From the NCBI GenBank assembly GCA_001599595.1, contig BCHH01000002.1, positions 4,688,055 to 4,752,054 of the forward strand: DNA of 64,000 nt, written 5' to 3'. Source of the stretch: Beverwykella pulmonaria. Lineage: Eukaryota; Ascomycota; Dothideomycetes; Pleosporales; Melanommataceae. Both the position numbers and the translations under genes were made by a program. The notes below the pieces were generated by a model. That model did not search any database and was not told where the DNA came from. It worked only from the letters and a program-made list of their open reading frames with translations. Of this stretch, positions 54,424-64,000 are shown piece after piece; within the stretch, counting starts at the first letter, position 1, and every line of letters starts with the position of its first letter.

Positions 54424-55381
54424 CTTGAATAGAATGAGGTCGGTTTCTTGAAAGTGACTGTAGAAAAGAAGTTGACTTGAAGTAAAGAATGTGGCAATGG
54501 AGAGATTGACGATAGAATATTAAGTGTGGATTGGAAGAAGCGAATGAGTTGTTGCAATGATGGACTCTTGTGCGTTCTCATCCAGGTTTATATACCAGAT
54601 TTCGATCTCTAAAGAGACTAAAATTTTCAATGCACTGGGTGAAGCAATGTCCGAGAATGGCAATAAAGCCTTCGGAGATGCTGATGGTAACTCGTGTGCA
54701 ATTTGATCGATGTCAAAGGCCGAATGCATGGTGGGGCAGTCTCAGCGACCTTAGTGATTGATCAAGCGCGCATCGGCACCCAAAATAAGCCTAAAAATTA
54801 AAGTCCGTTGAAACGGGCTAAGGTGATGTTCTATATCTGGAGATGAACGAACAATCGTAAAAGCGAGATTTAATGTAGGAACTCTAGAGGCGAGCCACAA
54901 CGTTATGTAACTGATATCTGGAATGCCAGCGTCTTTTGTTGGGTTGAAGCGATGGGTTTACCGCGCTGCCCAAGTGAAAGAGGATTTTCAAAGAATGGTT
55001 AAGCACTGTGGCTGGTACGGCATAATTTTCTTTCGTCATCGCGGCGCAAGGAGCAGCCTACGATGAAACGTGTCTCCGTAAATGGAAGCATTTGCTGATT
55101 GCGGAACGAAAAGCTTATTAGCAGCAAGGAGGCTTAGCCGGAGTGGAAGTCCGTATCACGTGTGAGGCTGAGCTGACACGCTACGGACATTTACGGTGTC
55201 GCACCGTCACGGACTGGCTTCAGCTCCCAATATCGCATTGGTGGTTTAATACGTCATCGGAAGCCGATGGTTATGTGAAATAGTGAGTCGCATTGCCTAT
55301 TAACGTCGATGAGAGTCTATTCTTGTGTGCAACCGCGACGAACCTCATTTTCATCCTCAACCACATAACAAACACTACGCG
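54424..55381. other. Shared upstream region of divergent genes
   Basis: About 960 bp between the secreted-protein gene (minus) and the F-box/LRR-like gene (plus). A GTTTATATACC TATA-like box at about 54586-54596 lies some 165 bp upstream of the secreted-protein ATG. Nothing else was recognised. Confidence 0.4.
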
Positions 55382-57076
55382 ATGCATCGCGCGCTTCTCC
55401 TCCCCGAGATAGTTGCAAACATCCTGCAAACAGGCAAATCGTCGCCGGGTCTTCTCTTCACCAGCCTCTTTGTTAACCGCCTCTTCTTCCTCGAGGCCAG
55501 CCGTATTTTGTGGTACGGCTGCGGCACGGGCTGGAACTCAGCGACTGCAGGCCACACCACGCCCGATATCCGCCACCTCTCCCAAATCATCCAACAAGAC
55601 GTCCATCGCGCTCAACTTTATGCTGATCTCATCCACATCCTCCAGTTCCGCGATGAAGGCGAAGGGAGGGAATTTGCCGAGGAGGCACGGTTCCACCCTG
55701 ACCTAACCAAGCTGCATTTCCAACAACTAGAGCAATTGGATCTTTTTCCTACAGAAAACGCGCCGACGCTGAACACGGGGGACGTTATCCTTCAGTACGC
55801 GCAACCAAATTTGAAGCGTCTGGGCCTTCACGAAGGGAGTGGAATTTCTGACACCTTCCTCGATACGCTAAGCGGCCGATGTCAAAAGTTGCGATGGCTC
55901 ATCATGCGGCCCGCAGAGGCTTCTCACGCCACGGAAGCAGGTCTCGTTCGATTTTTGGCGACGTCAACAGAGTTAGAGTATCTCGACCTTTGTGGCGCCC
56001 TCGGGCCTATATGGACGCAGGAAGCCTTCTCTGCGGTCTCCAGGTTCCAAAACCTTGCACTTCTGGTGCTCCCTCGCATAGATCAGGTCTGGGTTTCCGC
56101 ATTGAAACGGATTTCGACGGTGGCGGTGTTACCCAAGCTGAAGCACCTCACTACAGGCATGTCGGATAGCACCCTAGAAGAGTTGCATTGGTTTGTGCCT
56201 AACTTAGAAACCCTGTCAGTAGACAACAGGGCTCTAATTGGCCCTTCCCATGGCACGCTCGCTGCAGTTTCGAGATACACCTTGTTGAGAGATCTTAAAA
56301 TACATCTAGACCTGGATAGCAGTATCGATGGCCAAGGGCTTGCACAACTAGCTAGGAATTGTCCCAATCTTACGGAGCTTCACATTATATTGGACGGACA
56401 GGGGAATTCCCAGCCTTCCGCAACGGGTATTACTGACGAACTGATGGACATGGTCGCGCACAGCCTTCCGAGGCTCAAGGAACTTCATCTAAAATTCGAA
56501 GCATCTGTCCTCCCCTCCTTCGCATCATTTCGTTCTCTCGGTCGCCATTGCCAGGATCTGGAAAATCTCGCATTGGCATGCAATGTAAACTGGACCGAGG
56601 TCCAAGAAATGCCCCCAGAGACTATCTTTCCTAAACTCTGGGAGTTGCAACTCTTTCCAAACAGAGACCGGTCCTACTTGATCCCTGAAGATAATGCAAC
56701 GATCAAGAGGCTGGCAGAGAAGATTGCGGTCTTCATACCTTGTATCATGGATTTCAGGATTGAAGGTTCAACTGATGCAGAAGAGATGCTGGAGGATGCT
56801 ATGACAAATATCTGTTATGGAATAGAGTCAGACGAGGGCGAAGACACTGAAGAGGTGGACGACGAAACGGAGGGTGGGGTTGAAGAGGAAAGTGAGGAAG
56901 GTGATGTAGAGGTCGAAGAGGCTGATGTAGCCGAAGTGGCCGAAGTGACCCAAGAGGATGCTGAAGCAGATGTAAATGATGACCACAACGTGGTTCAAGA
57001 CATTGAGGGTGATGTTCTTTCCGCCACGATTTCTAATTCTACCTGTCGTTTTTCCATATCTAAACCTATTAAATAA
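55382..57076 (+). CDS. F-box/leucine-rich-repeat-like protein with acidic tail, 564 aa
   Basis: Single exon; the first ATG in frame is 55382 (MHRALLLPEIVANILQTGKS), upstream codons lack an ATG. The opening LLLPEIVANIL fits the degenerate F-box used by many fungal proteins. The central 380 residues hold leucine-rich repeats of irregular length (NLKRLGLHEGSGISDTFLDT, ELEYLDLCGAL, NLTELHIILD, RLKELHLKFEASVLPSF). The last 90 residues are strongly acidic, with repeats of Glu, Asp and Val (EEVDDETEGG, DVEVEEADVAEVAEVTQEDA). F-box proteins recruit substrates to SCF ubiquitin ligases through Skp1; whether this one still binds Skp1 is unclear. Other members of this large lineage-expanded family are uncharacterised. 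Confidence 0.75.
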   Translation: MHRALLLPEIVANILQTGKSSPGLLFTSLFVNRLFFLEASRILWYGCGTGWNSATAGHTTPDIRHLSQIIQQDVHRAQLYADLIHILQFRDEGEGREFAEEARFHPDLTKLHFQQLEQLDLFPTENAPTLNTGDVILQYAQPNLKRLGLHEGSGISDTFLDTLSGRCQKLRWLIMRPAEASHATEAGLVRFLATSTELEYLDLCGALGPIWTQEAFSAVSRFQNLALLVLPRIDQVWVSALKRISTVAVLPKLKHLTTGMSDSTLEELHWFVPNLETLSVDNRALIGPSHGTLAAVSRYTLLRDLKIHLDLDSSIDGQGLAQLARNCPNLTELHIILDGQGNSQPSATGITDELMDMVAHSLPRLKELHLKFEASVLPSFASFRSLGRHCQDLENLALACNVNWTEVQEMPPETIFPKLWELQLFPNRDRSYLIPEDNATIKRLAEKIAVFIPCIMDFRIEGSTDAEEMLEDAMTNICYGIESDEGEDTEEVDDETEGGVEEESEEGDVEVEEADVAEVAEVTQEDAEADVNDDHNVVQDIEGDVLSATISNSTCRFSISKPIK

Positions 57077-57455
57077 ATCTAATACATGCCATTCTGTGGC
57101 CATAGCACCACCAGTTACTAAAGAGAATACGTGTCAGATTTGAGGGGTATTTTGGGTTCAGAGATAATATGGTCACGCTGTGAGATCAAAGAATGATGGA
57201 TATTGATGAATTGTCTGATTGATCCTCGTGTCTCGTCCCAGCCATCGTGTTCTTGGCTGGGTTTTATTTCTCGCTTAACCCCATGCGCTTAGTCCTATTT
57301 TGTTGATCCGTTGCAGGCCCATTTAAGCACATTGCGTCCAATACCACGACTAATACCCGTCCATCTGACACTTTGTCTACTTGGGGGTTATGGAAATACT
57401 ATTTCCTAAACCCCCATATAGCCCTTACATCTGACAATACGATATGTGCTTCCAC
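57077..57455. other. Spacer
   Basis: About 380 bp after the F-box/LRR gene. AT-rich 3' flank; nothing recognised. Confidence 0.35.
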
Positions 57456-57937
57456 CTATTTCTCTCCATCCTCACTAATTTGAACCTCATATGGAGTTGA
57501 ATTTGCGGCAATCTCATCAAATACATTGACCTTACTGAGCAGCAACATGGCAAGGTAGTTCACCTTGCACCCAACCGAATTAGCTACATGGAAGCCGAGG
57601 TCCAGAAGGATATCCACGGCCACAAGATCGCCTCTAGAAGACGAATACTGTGAATGACCCGCAAATTTATGGCCCAGGTAGTACTGACCGTTTCTCCCTC
57701 CTTCAAACCTTCGATGACGCCTAGCACCGAAAATTGCGACGCATCTCACGTGGCTTCTCGGATCGTGCGTTGTATGCCTAATAGCCAATCATTCAGGCGC
57801 GCATCAACAAGACGATTGTTATCATGCATCGAGCAATCGCTGGAAACCCAACATTTCGATCGAGTTCGTCAAGATGCTCAACTAAGTCATATTTGCCATC
57901 ATTGCTGAACCTGCTTTCGGCGAGAGCCTCGGTTTCC
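57456..57937 (-). pseudogene. Decayed coding remnant, family unknown
   Basis: An ATG at 57937 on the minus strand opens METEALAESRFSNDGKYDLV followed by EHLDELDRNVGF. A frame change then leads to MHDNNRLVDARLNDWLLGIQ, RTIREAT, a TGA, and in the same frame DASQFSVLGVIEGLKEGETV and IHSIRLLEAILWPW before further stops. A single C-to-T change from CGA would explain the TGA. The other frame here (110 codons from 57788) also stays open, so the true frame is uncertain. I do not recognise the protein. Confidence 0.35.
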
Positions 57938-58351
57938 ATGATAGCGACGAGAAAAAATTACGAATGAATCGAGAACGTTGATTGAAATTTCATGCTAGCC
58001 CCGTCGTCACTAGCCGCCGAAATTCCGCTCGTTATGCGAATCGTCAAGCTTCTTCTTCTTAAACGTTTCAAGAAAGCGCAATGGAATTCTGTCGTTATTT
58101 ATTTGAGCTTGCTAACTAGTGGTTTGTAAAGGCAAAGTCACTGAGAAGCGTGACTTCCAGTCTTTGATTTCGAAGGACGGAGAGGGCAGTGCTCTCTCGT
58201 CGTTCAGGATATGAAAGCTAACGCTAATATGGTCCTGGCTGCCGAATTCGAGATAACAGCTACGATGCTGTCGAGATTTATATCCAGACTCATCATGAAT
58301 CCAGAGAAGAAAGAGAAGCTTTCTGAAAGAGATTCGGGAGATATTCTCATT

Positions 58352-58487
58352 TGAGGGTGCAGGTAGAGTGATATTAAAATCTGTATTTTGTGTATATGTA
58401 AGTAACGTACAGCTAATAGATATATGGGATAGCGGATTGATTAGTCAGTGTATCCATGTGACTGATAGTGTGTGTCCTAGGCTTACA
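58352..58487 (+). mobile_element. Solo-LTR-like element, family 3, copy C (degenerate)
   Basis: Shares AGGGTG.AGG near its start, then ACAGCTAATAGATATATG, TTGATTAGTCAGTGTATCCA and GTGTCCTAGGCTTACA with the copies at 31787 and 40626. The left end is eroded and no target duplication is seen, so the start is approximate. Confidence 0.6.
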
Positions 58488-58953
58488 GAGGGAGATCTCA
58501 CCATGAACATGTAGTCGAGTTAATGGGGGCCAATGCCTTGAGATCATGCAGTAGAAATATTTTCTAATTGACGTCTTGTTTCAAATGTCTGCCTTGCATA
58601 TATCCTCTCTCTCCCATAAAATTGTTCAAATGTGATGAATCCCAAAGTATACAGATGACTTTAAAGGCAGTTCATCCAGTCCTCACTTCAGCTCAGTTTC
58701 TTCCCCTTTGGCATTGCTTAGCATGGCTAACTGGATTCGATCTGAACCTCATTTTCTTCATATATGATCCACCGTGTTGGTCACGCCTGCTGTTTATCAT
58801 AGTTGCGCCGATTTTGGTTTTTGTCATTCTCTGATTTGCGACTTTGGCGTGCGGTATACGCATTATGGAATATGCAACCACGTTCCACTAATCATGTCGC
58901 GACCCTAAGCCACTCGAATGTTGCACGGACTCTCAGGAAATTTCACCATTATC

Positions 58954-59096
58954 TGTCACGTGTCGCTATGTCCTATTCTAGCTAGCCCTTCATGGGTATA
59001 TAGTCAACGTTCGAGCATTTAGCTCGTCACGGCTTTCGCGCTACTAATATACACATTTACACATCAGATGATTGATTGCTTCCACTCATCGTGATA
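58954..59096 (+). mobile_element. Solo-LTR-like element, family 2, copy C (143 bp)
   Basis: It begins TGTCACG and ends CGTGATA, a C-to-T change from the CGTGACA of the other copies. Flanking 5-mers are TTATC and TTACC, a near-perfect target duplication differing by one transition. Internal sequence (TTCTAGCTAGC, GGGTATATAGTCAACGTTCG, AGCTCGTCACGGCTTTC) matches copy A. Confidence 0.75.
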
Positions 59097-59605
59097 TTAC
59101 CTAGAGCCCAAGAGTTTGGTAGATCCACCACTGAAACATGTATTTTTTGTAAATCATTTACATTGATATATTGCTAGACTTATACAATGATGCTTAGGCA
59201 GCCCACTGGGCTATGAAGTACTGCGCTTATTCTGTTAATCCCTCTTTGCTAGGGCTCTAAAGCAGCCAGCTACAGCAGCAGTCTTACAACTGCGACGTGT
59301 GCAGGCAAGAAAAGAAAGAAAGAAACAATCTATTACTCCTGTCCCGCACCTGTTCTATTTTTGTATTTTGTTATGTTGTTTGTGCCGTGGTGGTAGGCCT
59401 TTAAGAGCTCCTGCTGCTAGCAACCATCTTGCTGTAGCAATTTTTGTTTCTTGTAGGAAGCCTCCGGCCGCATGTAGTCTCATGTTCTGTATACCAATCT
59501 TTTGCGCTTGAAGCACGTTACCAGCGTACGTTGCTATTCGAACGGCGCAAGTATTAAAAGGCATCAACAGAATGTTAAGTAATGACTCATAGTAATTAAA
59601 CGTCT

Positions 59606-60829
59606 CTAACTTGCTAGTCGCTGTGCCAATTCCACTAGAATATCGGATACTTCTTTCCTATTCTCTAATTGCAACCAATGACCAGCATTCAACAGCTTGA
59701 CTTCTAAGTCAAGGAGATAGCCCTCCTTTTGACCTTGTTCTGCAGCTGACCATGCTGCATCGGGTGGTGTAATAAAGTCTTTCTGTCCATTTACGAAGAC
59801 GACAGGCTTTTTGAGGATGAGGTTTTCTGGGGAAATTTTGGACCAATTTTGCACATCCGTGTTTGCAATTGCCGATTTGTACCTGGAATTTTATTAGTAT
59901 ATCTGAACTATGAAAGAATTTACGCCCATGACAACATCGATAATCGGACTCTGAAAGTAAACGTGGGCAGAATTAGGCAAATACCAATTTAAGGGCCCAG
60001 TATAGCCTCCATTAAGCATGAGTTTGCTGTGGATTTCTTGCTCCTTACTGAGCAGCCAGTCTGGACGAGGGGCCTTCTTTCCAGCAATTAGCCATTCTTT
60101 GGCTTTCCCAGGCGGACACATGTCATTCCTTTGCAACGCTGGATCTGCCGCATATATTAAAGAGATGAATGAGTCATGCTGAAGAGGCATAGTCAATACT
60201 TGCTTCGCCAATTCCAATCTGAGGATTCCTTCTTGTGACTCACTTTGCTCTCAATGATATTTGCCGCCTCATGCTCGTTGAAAAATCGCCAATATCCAAA
60301 AGTGACATAACCGAAAAATTGCTCCATCAGTTGATCCAGATAGTCTGCATTTACTCAGCATGGTGAGGATTATAAATTACTTGAAATATTGCTTACCAAG
60401 GTCTACTGGCTCTAGGCTTCTATATGGGGAGGACAGAAACACCCCGGCCGTAAAACAAGTAGGATAATAATTCATGAAACGGGCAAGAAGGCTTGCGCCC
60501 CAGTCATGGCCAACTCCAATGACGTTCTCCAGTTGTTCCTTCTTCAGAATATCGACCAGATGATCTGATTGTCTCGAATACGCGTATTCCTCTTTTGCCT
60601 CAGGTTTGTCTGTCCCACCATAGCCTAGAAGATCAGGTACCAGCACTCCGTATCCAGCAGCAGTTAAATCTTCAATCTGATATCGCCAGTCGTAACTCGA
60701 GCTAGGAAAGCCGTGAAGAAGAAAGAAGGTGGGATTGCTCCCTTGGGCGCGTTTGTAAATGTACGCGTATTTCAAACCGGTACTAACGGTAATTGTCTTC
60801 ATGTGATGGCTGAATGCCTGTTGCGACAT
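59606..60829 (-). CDS. Soluble epoxide hydrolase-like alpha/beta hydrolase, 334 aa
   Basis: Four exons on the minus strand: 60397-60829, 60244-60344, 59985-60178 and 59606-59882; introns 52, 65 and 102 nt. ATG 60829 starts MSQQAFSHHMKTITVSTGLK. Oxyanion motif HGFP (39-42), nucleophile Asp109 in GVGHDWGASLLARF, acid in VNGQKDFITPP and His311 in LLNAGHWLQLE complete the alpha/beta-hydrolase triad of epoxide hydrolases. Two further introns are needed to keep the cap: IIESKHDSFISLIYAADP and GPLNWYKSAIANTDVQNWSK form only after splicing. The last intron is longer than others here, and a shorter in-frame reading would insert foreign residues. The enzyme opens epoxides of fatty acids or xenobiotics to diols. 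A P450 that could make such epoxides lies 10 kb away, which may be chance. Confidence 0.9.
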
Positions 60830-61473
60830 AGTCTGTGAGGCTCTCGAAACAAAGGCAACGAAGATGGTAAATAACAGCAAAAAGGGTAACTACGTTCTGG
60901 TCAGGGGAAGGCGTGGAGAGGATTGCCTGAACCACGAGCTTCTGTTACAAAGATATAGCACTTAAATAGCCGAACATGCCTTGCGCATCGCTCTTGCATA
61001 CGTATAACGTAGGATAATAGATGTTGGGGTCGCACCGCTTCTTCGGTCGAGTAGCCCTTTTTGACAATCCTTGTTCGCTTTCGTATCCCTAAAGAAGCGC
61101 GTGTGGTATGCATGCAAGTCCGACTTGGCGTGTTGGTATCAGTAGTCTATACCTGCTCCATGATTATCCCTGGGGTTAGCGATAGGATATCTGCACGGAT
61201 TTCGTTCAAATCTACAGCACGGACATTCGTAAGCTTCATTAATGTGAGTACCGGAAGGGGTTATACAGGAGGAGATGGTAGTATATAAAACACCCATGGT
61301 ATGTGGACAGAACTTGCTAGCTCTCAGTCACCCTGTATTTTGTCGTACTGTTGCAATTTGAATTCTTTGTGCTAAATGTATTGTTCTATTTACAGTTAGG
61401 CTGCCAAGCACCTCATCTACAAGAATTCTCGCGACGAGATATCTCAGCCTCATCACATCCACCTCATGTGAGC
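60830..61473. other. Upstream region of the epoxide hydrolase gene
   Basis: About 640 bp. The minus-strand frame 60901-61113 is not supported by family resemblance. A TATATAAAA box at about 61281-61289 is present but far from the start. Confidence 0.35.
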
Positions 61474-61662
61474 TGTCGTGATGTGACGAAGTAGATAGAG
61501 AGGAAGATGATTGTTGTATTGATTCTACAGAGGAGCTACCGAAGAAATATCTAGAGTCTTACCAGGCATGGCAGGAGCCTACCAAGGTAGTCATAACAAA
61601 CACGAAAGTGAGTCACATGAGCAAACACCGAGGTGGCTCATCATGTGACCCATCGGCCGACA
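61474..61662. mobile_element. Solo-LTR-like element, family 1, copy B (189 bp)
   Basis: Ends TGTCGTGATGTGACGAAG... and ...GGCCGACA, the same as copy A at 10424-10603; the two are nearly collinear, with about nine extra bases in copy B. The flanking 5-mers (TGAGC and GAGAG) do not match, so either ends have recombined or the duplication was lost. Confidence 0.75.
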
Positions 61663-62254
61663 GAGAGTCTTGTGAAAATTGAGACAGACAAGAGAAAAAA
61701 AGTTAATATGGCTAACCAGAAGGGAAATGCGACATTTCGCGTTTCGATTCGTCTGCCAGCTCCTACTCTCTACAATAGATTCTACTCCAGGAACGAAACT
61801 ATTGTGATGTGGTGTCTTACTACGGGTCTTAAGTCAGTTCGGGATGGGTAAAATAAAATTGATAATCAAGTTCGATGAATACAGTAGATCCTATGCGCTT
61901 CAAACAAAACTTCATGTTCACTACCGGTCCAAAGGGCCCTCACGGAGTACAATCTGGTGAAGGACGCGCATCGTGGTCCAGGAAATTTTTGAAGGGGATC
62001 TCTTAGCCGCTATAGGACGAGGCGAGAGGCCAAACATCCCAAGCCGAGGGATTACCATGCGTCCCTGAGCTACGCCGCAATCACGAACCAAATATATATG
62101 CAAAAAAAAGAGAGCAATATCATGCCGGTAATGCCGCAATATAATGCAATTTGCGGAAATTAACTCTTGCTGCAAGATTCCATGCCAGTGCGTTTTTCAG
62201 TAATTAGGAAGTTGGATCCAGAACTGAGCTAGAGCGCTAGGTGTGAAACTCTTC
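61663..62254. other. Spacer between repeat copy and HET remnant
   Basis: About 590 bp. Frames near 61633-61851 and 61921-62175 lack family resemblance; an A-rich run is at about 62101-62110. Confidence 0.35.
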
Positions 62255-62725
62255 TAAATTCCCTTGGCAGCCAGCTTTTCGAGTCAGCAGATGGTATACT
62301 CGGGGCTGGACGTACCAAGAGTTTCTTGCCCTTCAAGCAGTATAATTCTTCTCCCAGTAAGGCAGGCGATTTTGCGATAAATGTTCCCTAAAGCAACCAA
62401 TTCATGATATAACAAATATTTTTGAGCCGCGCTTCAAGGAGACTTTTTATCTCCGTTCGATGTTGATGAGTGATTGCGAGGGGTATTCTACCTTGAGGCC
62501 AAATGTGAAGAAGATAAAGCATACTTATTGCTAGACATTCTTAATTTTTGCGTGCTCCCTATTTATAGCGCAGGGACGACAAGTGCACTCACTCGGCTTA
62601 TGGATGAGTTCCGTAAGATACATCAATGTGTCCAAGATTTTCGCCTTCCTGATCCCAGCGATGACAAGAAACGTATTGAGGAACCCAAGGGTGGCCTGCT
62701 GGAGGACTCATCACTAGATTCTCCA
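62255..62725 (+). pseudogene. HET (HET-NACHT class) gene fragment, degenerate
   Basis: The plus strand reads RWYTRGWTYQEFLA, then (after stop codons) FFSQ, SLKQPIHDITN, a frame change, then EEDKAYLLLDI, LMDEFRKIHQCVQDFRLPDP and DDKKRIEEPKGGLLEDSS. These match, in order, the end of a HET domain (W(F/Y)TRGWTLQELLAP, LGDKRSLEQ..IHEIT, REEDKAYSLLGIF) and the linker before a NACHT domain (DPRDDKKRIEETKGGLL.DS) of HET-E-like proteins. Two TAA stops, one TGA and at least one frameshift show it is dead. Homology ends exactly where a family 1 repeat begins at 62726, and no NACHT part follows it. Confidence 0.75.
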
Positions 62726-62895
62726 TGTTGTGGTGAGACGAAGTTTGATAGAGAGATAGACGTTCTATTATTTTGGTTCTACAGACGAGCTACCGAAGAA
62801 GTATCTATAGTTTTGCCAAGTACGCTAGGAGCCTGCCGAGATAGTGAACGCAAACACAGAGGTAACTCGACATGTGACGCACGTGCCGGGCTACA
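62726..62895. mobile_element. Solo-LTR-like element, family 1, copy C (about 170 bp, degenerate)
   Basis: Begins TGTTGTGGTGAGACGAAG (TGTCG in the other copies) and runs through GAGCTACCGAAGAAGTATCT and CGCTAGGAGCCTGCCGAGAT to about GGGCTACA. Differences from copies A and B are mainly C/T and G/A. No matching target duplication is seen. It interrupts or abuts the HET fragment. Confidence 0.7.
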
Positions 62896-64000
62896 GACTC
62901 GCTAGGCGTCGTCGCGTATTGCGTCTTCGTATGTTGCGTCGGTGCGGATGGAGCTCGACGGAGTGAGGAGTTACTGGAGAAGATTTTAGGATTAGGGTTA
63001 AGGCACATAAGAAACAGAGGGTGAACTTATTTATAGAGTAGCAGGCAATGGTTGGCTCTACAGTATGTTCTTGATATTTTCTCTTGGGTAGGAATGTACG
63101 TAGGTAGTAACGTTATTTAGCTTTCGCCTAATTCGTAAGGAAATAAATCTAGCTAGAAAGGGTTAGGCTTAGCTTCACAACCGATCGCCACCGCCTACAT
63201 CACCGCCCACGACATCACACATCATACCTCCCGTGTTGCTTTATCATTTATTGTTCATGCCTCTAAAACACACACAATCCAAAGACATGCATGACAGTCG
63301 TACATCGCCCCAGAAGCATCTGCGGCTCCTGACCCCCGTAGCATTCTCGTCTCCGCCCGCCGAAGTTTCCCCTCGATTCACCCTGACTCGCGAGAACTTG
63401 CAGCGCTGGGAGTTCTCGCAGTCTTTGATGCACGCCGCCAGCCGGTTGTCCCTAACCCGCGGACCCACATACAAAATTTATGCCTGCAATCACAGTAATC
63501 CGCGCCCCGAACTGAGCAATTCCTTTGGTACCTGTCTCCCTGTACGCTTAACCCTTTAAGAAAGTTCTGCACTGCTTGAGCAGTAACTTTTGCCGCCGAA
63601 GTAGTGCGAACATGCTGTGCGCAAGCCTCCTTTCCCTTAGCTACTCTCTATTGTGTTGAGTTTAACGTAGGGTTCAAAGTTCGTATCCACGATTTCGTGA
63701 TCCGAAATTACTTTCAACTAACACCTTTTTCAAATCCATTCATATCGTCTGGCACCATATCGACATGCTTGGTATCATTCATATATCCGAATGATATCTT
63801 GAGAACAGTATCAGCTTCCACAATCTCACTATTCCATCAAAGAGCGGCAAACCCTGTAAGCATCAAACTTTAGAATCGTCAAATTGCTAGACTAAGCGAG
63901 ATGCATCGTATGATGAGCCTGGGTACTCTTTGAGGAGAACTTGTACAATATGCAAGCAGATATAGGAAGAGGACAACAGAAATAAGTTAGGCTCAGAAAG
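62896..64000. other. Terminal region without recognised gene
   Basis: About 1.1 kb to the window end. Open frames near 63233-63559 (plus) and 63378-63572 (minus) overlap each other and resemble nothing I know. No repeat copy was found. Confidence 0.35.

Larger units (their letters stand above)
57938..59605. other. Repeat-bearing intergenic region
   Basis: About 1.7 kb holding two solo-LTR-like copies (58352-58487 and 58954-59096). An (AAAG)n-like run lies at about 59311-59327. The remaining sequence, including frames near 58568-58834 and 59299-59511, has no family resemblance. Confidence 0.4.

Noticed and set aside
53818..54432. 204-codon plus-strand open frame
   Set aside because: It runs antisense over the two-exon secreted protein, whose signal peptide, cysteine pattern and clean splice sites are far better supported.
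59299..59511. 70-codon plus-strand frame after an AAAG-rich run
   Set aside because: The frame overlaps an equally open frame on the other strand; nothing supports translation.

Overview
The window is nuclear DNA of a filamentous ascomycete (Pezizomycotina). Evidence: many introns of about 49-100 nt with GTNNGT-like donors and CTAAC/CTGAC-like branch sequences, and families typical of this group (HET-domain proteins, a UstYa/DUF3328 protein, a PTH11/rhodopsin-type membrane protein, cutinase, tannase-type feruloyl esterase, self-sufficient CYP505 P450). I cannot place it below class; Dothideomycetes or Leotiomycetes would both fit. Exon limits were placed by hand from splice signals and reading-frame continuity, and every multi-exon model closes in frame.

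Layout. 0-6.4 kb: the end of a NIPA-like Mg2+ transporter, a large HET protein and an alcohol-acetyltransferase-like enzyme. 6.7-12.1 kb: decay, with an UNC93-like pseudogene, a repeat-rich AT-rich block, an intact HET gene and a GMC-oxidoreductase pseudogene split by a solo-LTR-like insertion with a perfect 5-bp target duplication. 13-30.6 kb: mostly intact genes, namely a But2-like secreted protein, an SMP-30-like secreted beta-propeller, a wax-synthase-type acyltransferase, an Ala/Glu/Lys-rich secreted protein, cutinase, methyltransferase, NmrA-like reductase, DUF5519 protein and an MFS transporter. 30.6-32.5 kb: a transposon graveyard (hAT fragment, solo LTRs, hairpins). 32.7-38.5 kb: LaeA-type methyltransferase, PTH11-like receptor, a decayed secreted-protein gene divergent from a UstYa-family oxidase gene. 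42-50.2 kb: feruloyl esterase and a complete CYP505 P450-reductase fusion. 50.3-64 kb: an HSP70/BiP-like pseudogene, a six-cysteine secreted protein, an F-box/LRR-type protein, an epoxide hydrolase, a HET pseudogene and more solo LTRs.

Functional theme: plant-surface and cell-wall degradation (cutinase, feruloyl esterase), lipid and xenobiotic chemistry (CYP505, epoxide hydrolase, acyltransferases), self/non-self recognition (two intact HET genes, one dead) and small secreted proteins, in a repeat-rich accessory setting. At least four short repeat families (130-210 bp) are recognisable from TG...CA ends, multiple copies and, for several copies, 5-bp target duplications. Many stop codons in the pseudogenes can be explained by C-to-T change, as expected of RIP. 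I see no rRNA, convincing tRNA, CRISPR or single obvious biosynthetic cluster.
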